This document shows, one piece after another, positions 1-6,753 of a stretch of 64,000 bases of DNA. The stretch lies in contig CALLKF010000114.1 of assembly GCA_938008535.1 (NCBI GenBank), positions 13,046 to 77,045 on the forward strand, in the 5' to 3' direction. Under the pieces are notes generated by a model. That model saw nothing but the letters and a program-made list of their open reading frames with translations. It had not been told where the DNA came from and did no database searches. Position 1 is the stretch's first letter, and every line of letters begins with the position of its first letter. Position numbers and translations under genes: made by a program. This stretch comes from an uncultured Saprospirales bacterium. GTDB taxonomy: Bacteria; Bacteroidota; Bacteroidia; Chitinophagales; JADIYW01.

Positions 1-188
1 GCTGCCAAATGTTGTGCATCAGCAGCAGAACCACCGTTACCGCACAATAAAACAGTACCGTTATTTTTAAAACAATCTAAAATAGCATCGGTTATTTTCT
101 CCATCGTATTCAAAATAACCGTGTCTTGCAAAACCTGTTGTTTTACTGAAATAGACGATGATATTATTTCTTTTATTTTATTTTGCAT
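1..188 (-). CDS. gmhA: Phosphoheptose isomerase, N-terminal part (cut by window edge)
   Basis: Only the first 62 codons are in the window, starting at the ATG at 186-188. The fragment opens with a helical N-terminus and reaches CGNGGSAADAQH at residues 49-60, the phosphate-binding start of the SIS domain in GmhA-type isomerases. In that family the enzyme converts sedoheptulose 7-phosphate to D-glycero-D-manno-heptose 7-phosphate for lipopolysaccharide core heptose; it is cytoplasmic. The related DnaA-binding protein DiaA shares this motif, so gmhA is the likelier but not the only reading. It is divergent from the peptidase gene at 237, with 48 bases between the start codons. Confidence 0.85.
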   Translation of the reverse strand, partial: MQNKIKEIISSSISVKQQVLQDTVILNTMEKITDAILDCFKNNGTVLLCGNGGSAADAQHLA

Positions 189-193
189 CTTTG

Positions 194-201
194 TAAAGAT
201 A
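194..201 (-). promoter_or_regulatory. Putative -7 box for gmhA
   Basis: On the minus strand this reads TATCTTTA, close to the Bacteroidota -7 consensus TAnnTTTG, and lies 5 bases upstream of the gmhA start codon. No clear -33 TTTG element is seen at the expected distance, so the call is tentative. Confidence 0.4.
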
Positions 202-236
202 AGCATTTCAGAAAAATATTTTAATACAGTTTTAAA

Positions 237-890
237 ATGGGAATTATTGAACTCGATACCGATGCGAAAATCATCTTTATAAAATCAACGATTATAACGT
301 ATGGCAATTCGGTAACGTATGAATTGACACAACAAATCTGCGATGAAATTGAAAACATGTGGAACGAACCAAACGGCGTTGTTGAAATTAAAAACACCAA
401 TTATACGGTTCGATTTATGATTGATGCACAATACAATAGTTTAATTGTACCAGAAACCGTTTTACAAAATGAAAATCCAAAAAATAATTACATACGCATC
501 GAAACATTTTCTAAAATCAATATTTCGTTTGTAGATGGAATTGGCAGCAACACCGGTTATTTTTTAACCGATAATTTATACCTTAATTCAACATCAGCAG
601 CACACGAATATGGACACTCGTTGGGTTTGGTGCATCCAGCAGAATTAAATATTATTGGCAAAGGCAGACCAAGCATTATGTATCCACGCGGCACGTTGGT
701 TAATCCGGAATTTCAGTATGATGTGAACGCGTTGCCGGCGCAAAATGGCGGTACCTTGTATCCAATCCATCGTCGCGTCATGCAAATCGATATCGATAAT
801 CTTCAGTTAAAAGATAAAATCGAAAAGGATATTTTTATAATCGGAAAATTCAGCAATAAATACCACGAAGCACACGTTAAAGAAGCATAA
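237..890 (+). CDS. Metzincin-type zinc metallopeptidase without signal peptide
   Basis: The 217-residue product carries HEYGHSLGLVH at residues 123-133, a full HExxHxxGxxH zinc site, followed by SIMYP at 146-150, which fits the Met-turn of metzincins such as the M10 group. E124 would be the catalytic base and H123, H127 and H133 the zinc ligands. Unusually for this class, I see no signal peptide, membrane segment or propeptide cysteine: the protein starts MGIIELDTDAK and looks soluble and cytoplasmic. Substrate unknown. It stands alone between divergent gmhA and the co-directional GH3 fusion gene. The peptidase fold is well supported; its role is not. Confidence 0.8.
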   Translation: MGIIELDTDAKIIFIKSTIITYGNSVTYELTQQICDEIENMWNEPNGVVEIKNTNYTVRFMIDAQYNSLIVPETVLQNENPKNNYIRIETFSKINISFVDGIGSNTGYFLTDNLYLNSTSAAHEYGHSLGLVHPAELNIIGKGRPSIMYPRGTLVNPEFQYDVNALPAQNGGTLYPIHRRVMQIDIDNLQLKDKIEKDIFIIGKFSNKYHEAHVKEA

Positions 891-999
891 AGCAAGCATT
901 TCCACGAACGTGTAAACTTTAACAACTTTTTACATCATTTTTTATCTATGTTTATCCGGTTTTAGGACTGATTTTTGATTACTTTTTAGAAAGACAACA

Positions 1000-3915
1000 A
1001 TGAACATTCGTACATATAGCATACTTCTATTTTTTTTATTTTTTATTTCGATACATACGAAAGCAGAAATTCCACCATTTTTGCAAAATCCGAATAATAG
1101 TTGGGTCGATTCCATTTTAAAGAACATGACGCTTGATGAAAAGATCGGTCAACTTTTTATGGTAGCTGCCTATTCTAACAAAGACGAAACCAGCTATCAA
1201 GCCATCGATAAATACATCAAGGATTATAAAGTGGGTGGCTTGATTTTTTTCCAGGGAACACCACAAAAACAAGCAGAACTCACCAACCGTTATCAGGCAG
1301 AAAGCAAAGTGCCTTTGTGGATCGGCTTTGATGGAGAATGGGGCTTGGGTATGCGCTTAGATAATACGATTTCTTATCCAAGATCACTGACATTAGGTGC
1401 AATTGACAATCCGCAATTGATTTATGATATGGGAAAAGAGTTTGCGCGACAAATGAAACGCATCGGCATTCATATCAATTTTGCACCTGATATTGACGTG
1501 AACATCAATCCAAATAATCCAGTGATTAACGATCGCTCTTTTGGTGATAATAAATTTAATGTGGTGCGCAAAAGTTATTTTTACATGAAAGGCATGCAGG
1601 ATAATTTTGTGATGGCGTGCGGCAAACATTTTCCAGGACACGGCGACACAGAAACAGATTCGCATAAAGACATGCCTGTTTTAAACCAAACAAAAGAACG
1701 CTTAGACGCAGTAGAATTATATCCTTTTTCACAATTGATTCGATTTGGTGTAAGCAGCATGATGGTAGCACATATGAATGTGTTGGCATTAGATGGTGCG
1801 CCAAATTTTCCATCTACCTTATCGCCAAAAATTGTACAAAATAAATTAATTGATGAAATGAAATTTCAGGGATTAATATTTACAGATGCGTTGAATATGA
1901 AAGGCATTCAAAAATATTATCCGTCTGGTGTGGCAGAAGTAATGGCAATACAAGCCGGCTGTGATGTGATGTTGTTTCCTGATGATGTGGACAAAGCTAT
2001 AGATGGTGTACGTTGTGCAGTACTGCAAGATTCAATTATTTCAGAAGAACTCATTAACCAAAAAGTACGCAAAATTTTATTGGCAAAATATTGGGTTGGT
2101 TTAAATAAATTTCAACCTATTAAATTAGATGGAATTGATGCTGATATTAACAGCGAACAGGCAAAATTTTTGAAATATAAATTGGTAGAAAATGCAATCA
2201 CAGTGGTAAAAGATTCTGATTTGATTGTTCCCATTTTAAATTTACAAAAACGCATTGCACATGTTGGGATTGGCAGCAGCAAAGCCACTGTTTTTTCTAC
2301 AACCTTAGATAAATACACACAAATCGACCATTTTTTTATTCCGAAAGATGAAAGTGTGGCAATGTTTAATGCAACCTTAGCTAAATTAAAACCCTATCAT
2401 TTAGTGATTGTTGATGTGCAGGACATGAGCCGGTTTGCTGCGAAAAATTTTGGTATTACCGAAAACTCAAAAACGTTTTTATATCAACTCAACAAACAAA
2501 ACAAAACCATTCTTACGGTATTTGGTACACCTTATAGTTTAAAATATTTTCAGGATTTTAACAACGTGATTGTTGGTTATAATGAAGAAGAAGAAGCCGA
2601 ATCTATAACTGCGCAAATTATTTTTGGTGCGCGTGGTGCTGATGGATTTTTGCCTGTTACCGTTGGTAAATTTCAGTATGGCGATGGTGTTTGTACTAAC
2701 TCGAATATGCGTTTAAAATATGGCAGACCGATTGAAGTAAACATGAACGCAAAAACATTGAGCAAGATAGATGCGATTGTTCAGAAATCAATCGATGACA
2801 GAATTTTTCCGGGTTGCCAGATTTTAGTGGCAAAAGATGGAAATGTGATTTATGAAAAAGCATTTGGCTATCATACCTATGCAACTGATTTGCCAACGAA
2901 AACCACCGATTTATTTGATATTGCATCGGTGACAAAAGTAACGGCGACTTTGCCTATGATTATGAAAATGCAGGAACAAGGCAAAATTGATATCAATAAA
3001 AAACTCGGCGATTATTATACTTATCCTGAAAATTCCAATAAGAAAGATATTGTCATCAAAGAAATGCTGTGCCATCAGGCAGGATTGCCTGCATGGATTC
3101 CGTTTTATAAAAACTCGCTGGATTCGTTAGGAAATCCTGATAGTTTGTGGTATGCTAAAGTGCAGGATTCTGTTTTTTCTGTTAAAATTTTAGATAGTTT
3201 ATTCTTGAAAAAATCATTCCAGGATTCTGTTTGGAACATGATTTATAATTGCGGTTTGTCGCCGGTGAAAGATTATAAGTACAGCGATTTAGGTTATTAT
3301 TTATTGAAGCAACTAATTGAAAAAGCATACAACGATTCGCTGCAAAATGTAACGCACAGATATTTATACGCGCCGCTTGGTATGAATTATACGTTATACA
3401 ATCCAAAATGGAACGACTGGAATATCAATAACATTATGCCGACAGAAATTGAAAAGAATTTCCGAAAATCGTTGTTGATTGGAACGGTACACGATCAGGG
3501 TGCTGCATTGTTGGGTGGTGTTGCAGGCCATGCAGGCATTTTTACCAACGCGAATGATTTAGCAAAATATTTCCAGTTGTTGTTGAATGGCGGAAGCTAT
3601 GGTGGCTATCGTTATTATCAATCCTCCACCATCACCAACTTTACATCGAAACAGTTTCCAGGTAATCGAAGAGCGATTGGATTTGACAAGCCGACTCCAA
3701 TTGGACAAGATGGACCAACGTGTGATGCTGCTTCATCGCAATCGTTTGGGCATACTGGTTTTACAGGCACGATGGCTTGGGCTGATCCTAAGAATGGATT
3801 GGTTTACATTTTCTTATCGAACCGAGTGTATCCTAGTGCAGATGTAAATACATTATCTAAACAAAATATTCGTCAGAAGATACAGCAGGTGATTTATGAT
3901 GCTATTGAGAAATAG
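1000..3915 (+). CDS. Secreted GH3 N-acetylhexosaminidase fused to a beta-lactamase-family serine hydrolase
   Basis: The 971-residue protein has a signal peptide (about residues 1-22) and two catalytic modules. Residues about 35-370 form a glycoside hydrolase family 3 domain of the NagZ type, with KHFPGHGDTETDSH at 209-222 supplying the acid/base His and D296 in TDALNMKG as the likely nucleophile. A GH3 C-terminal-like segment follows. Residues about 585-965 are a class C beta-lactamase/penicillin-binding-protein-like serine hydrolase with SVTK at 643-646, YSD at 761-763 and HTG at 918-920. This fusion is known in Bacteroidota and is thought to trim peptidoglycan or related amino sugars in the periplasm. 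All key residues are intact. YSD replaces the more usual YxN, which points to an esterase or peptidase rather than a true beta-lactamase. Confidence 0.9.
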   Translation: MNIRTYSILLFFLFFISIHTKAEIPPFLQNPNNSWVDSILKNMTLDEKIGQLFMVAAYSNKDETSYQAIDKYIKDYKVGGLIFFQGTPQKQAELTNRYQAESKVPLWIGFDGEWGLGMRLDNTISYPRSLTLGAIDNPQLIYDMGKEFARQMKRIGIHINFAPDIDVNINPNNPVINDRSFGDNKFNVVRKSYFYMKGMQDNFVMACGKHFPGHGDTETDSHKDMPVLNQTKERLDAVELYPFSQLIRFGVSSMMVAHMNVLALDGAPNFPSTLSPKIVQNKLIDEMKFQGLIFTDALNMKGIQKYYPSGVAEVMAIQAGCDVMLFPDDVDKAIDGVRCAVLQDSIISEELINQKVRKILLAKYWVGLNKFQPIKLDGIDADINSEQAKFLKYKLVENAITVVKDSDLIVPILNLQKRIAHVGIGSSKATVFSTTLDKYTQIDHFFIPKDESVAMFNATLAKLKPYHLVIVDVQDMSRFAAKNFGITENSKTFLYQLNKQNKTILTVFGTPYSLKYFQDFNNVIVGYNEEEEAESITAQIIFGARGADGFLPVTVGKFQYGDGVCTNSNMRLKYGRPIEVNMNAKTLSKIDAIVQKSIDDRIFPGCQILVAKDGNVIYEKAFGYHTYATDLPTKTTDLFDIASVTKVTATLPMIMKMQEQGKIDINKKLGDYYTYPENSNKKDIVIKEMLCHQAGLPAWIPFYKNSLDSLGNPDSLWYAKVQDSVFSVKILDSLFLKKSFQDSVWNMIYNCGLSPVKDYKYSDLGYYLLKQLIEKAYNDSLQNVTHRYLYAPLGMNYTLYNPKWNDWNINNIMPTEIEKNFRKSLLIGTVHDQGAALLGGVAGHAGIFTNANDLAKYFQLLLNGGSYGGYRYYQSSTITNFTSKQFPGNRRAIGFDKPTPIGQDGPTCDAASSQSFGHTGFTGTMAWADPKNGLVYIFLSNRVYPSADVNTLSKQNIRQKIQQVIYDAIEK

Positions 3916-3931
3916 AAAGCTGTAAGCGGTT

Positions 3932-4294
3932 TTACTTTTGCAAGCGGTGCTTTACTTCTTCTTCCATTATTTTTCTAAGTTCTCTTAATTCATCTATCGG
4001 CAGGTGCTTGAGGCCGTGCGCGATGAAGGCGTGGTGAACAGGCGGCACTAATTGCTGTATCGGTTGTGTTCTTTCTATTGTCTTGCCTTCGTCGGCGGTC
4101 CAGAGCAGCAGGTCGTTGGGTGTGCAGTGCAGCAAGAGACATAGTTTTTCCATGTGCTTAAAGCTGAGTGCCTTGACGTTGCCGGTGGCCATGCGGCTGG
4201 CGGTTGCCCAGGTGAAGCCGTTGTGAAAAAGGTAAGATGTGTGGTTTTTGATTTCCCTGTCGGTGAGAATGGCTTTGAGATTGAGTGTTATCAT
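3932..4294 (-). CDS. XRE-like helix-turn-helix regulator
   Basis: The 120-residue product starts MITLNLKAILTDREI and fits a small family of Bacteroidota HTH proteins. An HTH_XRE-like domain covers residues about 5-65, including ATASRMATGNVKALSF as the recognition region and HCTPNDLLLW as the closing helix, with a charged helical tail. It probably binds DNA as a dimer; targets are unknown. The gene is markedly G+C-rich (37 of 60 bases at 4081-4140) beside neighbours near one third, which suggests transfer. It is convergent with the GH3 fusion, 16 bases away. A 21-bp repeat array begins 40 bases upstream of its start, so the array could be its operator; that link is inference. Confidence 0.75.
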   Translation of the reverse strand: MITLNLKAILTDREIKNHTSYLFHNGFTWATASRMATGNVKALSFKHMEKLCLLLHCTPNDLLLWTADEGKTIERTQPIQQLVPPVHHAFIAHGLKHLPIDELRELRKIMEEEVKHRLQK

Positions 4295-4334
4295 AGCTTT
4301 TTTGTTTTAATTGTATTGCAATTTACTTAAATTG

Positions 4335-4565
4335 GATGAAAGAAAGATGCTTCCACACGAAAGAAAGTTGAAGCCCGATGAATGATACTTTAAACCAAAT
4401 GAAAGGAAGTTGAAGCCGGATGAAAGGAAGATTAAATTGGATGAAATAAAGATTAAGCTGGATGAAAGAGAGTTTATATTGGATGAAAGAAAGATAAAGA
4501 TAGATGGAAGAGAGATTAAACTTCATGAAAGAAAGCTTAAGAAGGATGAAAGAAAGTTGGCTTCG
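4335..4565 (+). repeat. Tandem array of eleven 21-bp units
   Basis: Eleven uninterrupted units of exactly 21 bases. A typical unit begins GATGAAAGAAAG and ends in a more variable ATTAAATTG-like half. The purine-rich strand is the plus strand, opposite to the HTH gene. Read from 4335 in threes, units give seven-residue repeats such as DERKIKL, but unit 3 carries TGA (4383-4385) and no ATG opens the frame; a further stop follows the last unit. The minus strand is open from 4526 to 4323 only because the repeat has few stops in that phase. I treat it as a DNA or RNA repeat or decayed coding repeat. Confidence 0.9.
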
Positions 4566-4629
4566 GAAAGGTGGTTTTGGGATTGAATGAGGTGTAAATG
4601 GTTGGTTTACAATGGAATTTGTTTTTCAT

Positions 4630-4765
4630 CCAGTCGAAAACTGGTTTAATCAGTACACACTAATGATCCTTCGGAACACTAGTGCGAAACTGGGCTTGGT
4701 AGTTGACAGGTGACGCTTGCCAATGCACAATTGCTATGCTAAGCTAAACACCTGTCACGGGCAAG
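4630..4765. other. G+C-rich structured spacer with interleaved inverted repeats
   Basis: This non-coding stretch holds several inverted repeats in a short space: CCAG/CTGG at 4630-4644; CACTA (4658-4662) with TAGTG (4680-4684) enclosing TCC/GGA; TGACAGGTG (4704-4712) with CACCTGTCA (4749-4757); and CTTGCC (4716-4721) with GGCAAG (4760-4765). The last two pairs interleave in A-B-A'-B' order, the topology of a pseudoknot rather than nested hairpins. A near direct repeat CGAAAACTGG (4635) / CGAAACTGG (4685) is also present. It could be a small RNA, a leader of the gene at 4858, or a trace of a mobile element boundary. No family recognised. Confidence 0.45.
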
Positions 4766-4857
4766 GAATGTTATTATCATACAATTTTTATTTAGCACAT
4801 AAAACACTTAAAGTGACGTTTTTTTTACATATTTACAACATTATTTAAAATCTTACT

Positions 4858-5229
4858 ATGAAAAAATTCTTCCGAATATTAATTCCTGTTGTGATAGTAT
4901 TCCTTTATTACATTTATTATAAAAATAAAGAAATAACTTACTATGTTTCGTCAAACGAAATGCCAATAATTAAATATACAAATGAGATTGGTGATGAAGA
5001 TATTGGTATTGTTCCACAACCCAAATTTGGAAAGTATATTTGGGAAAGAAAAGTGCATTTTGACTCAAAAGTAAATAGAATAAAGTTGAATGTGATGTTC
5101 GGTAATGATACTGTTGAATGTAACGCACAAATCAATTCAGGCAATGTTATAGTAGCAGAAAAAACAATCATTGATACTGGTAGATTGTTTTCTATTCCTC
5201 AAATAATTCTTGAGTACAATGTTCCTTAA
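4858..5229 (+). CDS. Small membrane-anchored protein of unknown function
   Basis: The 123-residue product has one N-terminal hydrophobic segment (about residues 5-20) after MKKFFR, then a polar domain with alternating hydrophobic residues that looks beta-rich. This fits an inner-membrane protein with its bulk in the periplasm. I recognise no family. It follows the structured spacer and precedes, in the opposite direction, the ParDE-type pair, so it is part of a patch of accessory genes. Its A+T content is like the bulk of the window, unlike the HTH gene on the other side of the repeats. Confidence 0.6.
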   Translation: MKKFFRILIPVVIVFLYYIYYKNKEITYYVSSNEMPIIKYTNEIGDEDIGIVPQPKFGKYIWERKVHFDSKVNRIKLNVMFGNDTVECNAQINSGNVIVAEKTIIDTGRLFSIPQIILEYNVP

Positions 5230-5269
5230 GGTAATTAGATAAATCAGCGATCAAACTTTGTAATTAAAA

Positions 5270-5569
5270 TTACTCTTTCATTCTATTCTTCAAATCCATA
5301 CTTCCATGTAAAATTCTTATAATTTCTATTTCTGTTTTTGAAACAACTTGATAAAATATAATGTGTTTGTTTGCTAAGTAGCCCAAAATGGTTGTTCCTA
5401 TTTCAATGTATTTTTTTCCTGCGTTTGGGTTTTCTGCAAGTTCTTGGCAAGTATTTAACAGATAGTTATAATATTCATCAGCTTGCTTTTCTGACCATTC
5501 ATCATAAGTATATTCCCAAATTTCAGATAAATCGTCAACTGCTTTATTGCTTAAATGATACTTAGGCAT
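5270..5569 (-). CDS. RelE/ParE-family toxin
   Basis: The 99-residue protein MPKYHLSNKAVDDLSEIWEY opens with the strand-helix pattern of ParE-type toxins, has NPNAGKKY in the middle and ends with the IIRILHGSMDLKNRM segment typical of the fold (RILHGxMD). ParE toxins poison DNA gyrase and RelE relatives cleave mRNA at the ribosome; the sequence is closer to ParE, but the target is not proven. Its start overlaps the end of the antitoxin gene by 8 bases, so the two are translated from one message, antitoxin first. Confidence 0.88.
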   Translation of the reverse strand: MPKYHLSNKAVDDLSEIWEYTYDEWSEKQADEYYNYLLNTCQELAENPNAGKKYIEIGTTILGYLANKHIIFYQVVSKTEIEIIRILHGSMDLKNRMKE

Positions 5570-5813
5570 TTGCTTTTTTTCTTGCTTTTAAATTTTGAAG
5601 ATGTTTTTTGGGATTAAAGTCTTTAGCAATTCCGCTATCAATTCCTTCTTGAATTTTATTTTTTAAAGAAAGAATTCTATTTTCTTCACCTTCCAATAAA
5701 CGCAAGCCAGCACGAATGATTTCACTCGCGTTTTTATAACGACCTTGATTTATTTTGTCTTGAACAAAATCTTCAAAATAATTTCCTAATGAAACAGATG
5801 TGTTATTTTTCAT
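5562..5813 (-). CDS. ParD-family antitoxin
   Basis: The 83-residue product MKNNTSVSLGNYFEDFVQDK has a ribbon-helix-helix N-terminus with GRYKNASEIIRAGLRLLE (about residues 24-41), the hallmark of ParD/CopG-type antitoxins. The charged C-terminal half (NKIQEGIDSGIAKDF) would wrap the toxin. RHH dimers normally repress their own operon. It is the upstream gene of a two-gene operon with the toxin. The 173 bases upstream contain a repeated phrase of the form TCTGTGAAAATC/TTCG but no clear -7 box. Confidence 0.88.
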   Translation of the reverse strand: MKNNTSVSLGNYFEDFVQDKINQGRYKNASEIIRAGLRLLEGEENRILSLKNKIQEGIDSGIAKDFNPKKHLQNLKARKKANA

Positions 5814-5986
5814 GAATAAACTTTTTCAAATTTACCAATTTTTGGTATAAATGTCAAATTCTTTTTCTGTGAAAATTCGTGAAAACTGTGCGCAAAAACA
5901 GAACACGGATTTGAATGATTATTATGATTTATTCTTCTGTGAAAATCTGTGTAATCTGTGAGAAATAGAGTTTAGAAAGAATCTGA

Positions 5987-6643
5987 TTACACTTCCAAAT
6001 ACCTCATCAAACTATCATATCTGTCTTGTAGTTGATATTCGAAAACGGATTGATGGTAAACAGCAATTACATTGTAGTTGTAGCGTTCAAAAGATGCTTG
6101 TATTTCTTTTAAATCTACTTTGTTTATTTTGATGGAAACACGCAACGAATTGTTAGGTTGTGTTGACAGCATGGTTTGCAAAATCATAGCATTGTTGGAT
6201 TCTACAATGCGCGAAATTTCGGTGAGTGAATAGTTTTTTGCTTCTACTTCTAATAATAGAATGCCTCCACTTGCTGATAGTGCTGACTTTGCGGTGAATT
6301 GTTCTAAAATTTTTTGTGGTGACGTAATTCCGATATAATTATTTTCGCTGGTCACCACTGCTACTGCATAGGAATTTATATCGTTGCACTTTTTCAATAC
6401 ATCAAATAAATGTGTTTCTTCTGAAATTTTTTCTGATTTTGCAATTTCAATAATTGCATTAATAGTGAGTTCATCATCCATTTCCAATAAATTATTTTCG
6501 GAAACGGTTGCTACGTATTGTTCATCATGTACCACAGCTAAATGGTCTGTTTTAAATTCATGCATCAAATCCAACACAAAATGAATTTTATCTTCTAAAC
6601 GAATAAAAGGAATGGATGTTTCTATGCAATCTTGTGCGAACAC
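5987..6643 (-). CDS. CBS-domain protein
   Basis: The 218-residue soluble protein begins with two CBS-type segments (residues about 10-60 and 70-120; for example DHLAVVHDEQYVATVSE and SYAVAVVTSENNYIGI). The C-terminal part, about 135-205, has an alternating strand/helix pattern resembling an ACT-like domain. CBS pairs bind adenine nucleotides and act as sensors. Proteins with this layout are common in Bacteroidota and resemble AcuB, but no enzymatic domain is fused here, so the regulated partner cannot be named. It is monocistronic as far as can be seen, 110 bases upstream (in transcription order) of the DUF5686 gene's end. Confidence 0.75.
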   Translation of the reverse strand: MFAQDCIETSIPFIRLEDKIHFVLDLMHEFKTDHLAVVHDEQYVATVSENNLLEMDDELTINAIIEIAKSEKISEETHLFDVLKKCNDINSYAVAVVTSENNYIGITSPQKILEQFTAKSALSASGGILLLEVEAKNYSLTEISRIVESNNAMILQTMLSTQPNNSLRVSIKINKVDLKEIQASFERYNYNVIAVYHQSVFEYQLQDRYDSLMRYLEV

Positions 6644-6753
6644 GGCTTTCTATTTTTGTAAATGTATAAAATAATTCTATTACTTGCTTGAAATAAGACA
6701 AGATGCATGCCAATTTTGATTTAGGACAATTTAGCAATACATATGCTTTGTGA

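Noticed and set aside
3587..3847. Plus-strand 86-codon frame inside the GH3 fusion gene
   Set aside because: Shadow frame in a real gene with good family matches; no signs of its own.
4323..4526. Minus-strand open frame of 67 codons across the first repeat array
   Set aside because: The frame is open because 21-base units repeat the same seven codons; the sequence is Phe/Leu/Ile-rich filler with no start context, and the array itself explains it.
4630..4765. Integron attC site
   Set aside because: The pairs interleave instead of nesting, and no GTTRRRY core or integrase is seen.
5814..5986. Small gene or RNA in the gap between the antitoxin and the CBS gene
   Set aside because: Only short repeated phrases of TCTGTGAAAAT type; no open frame or stable fold that stands out.
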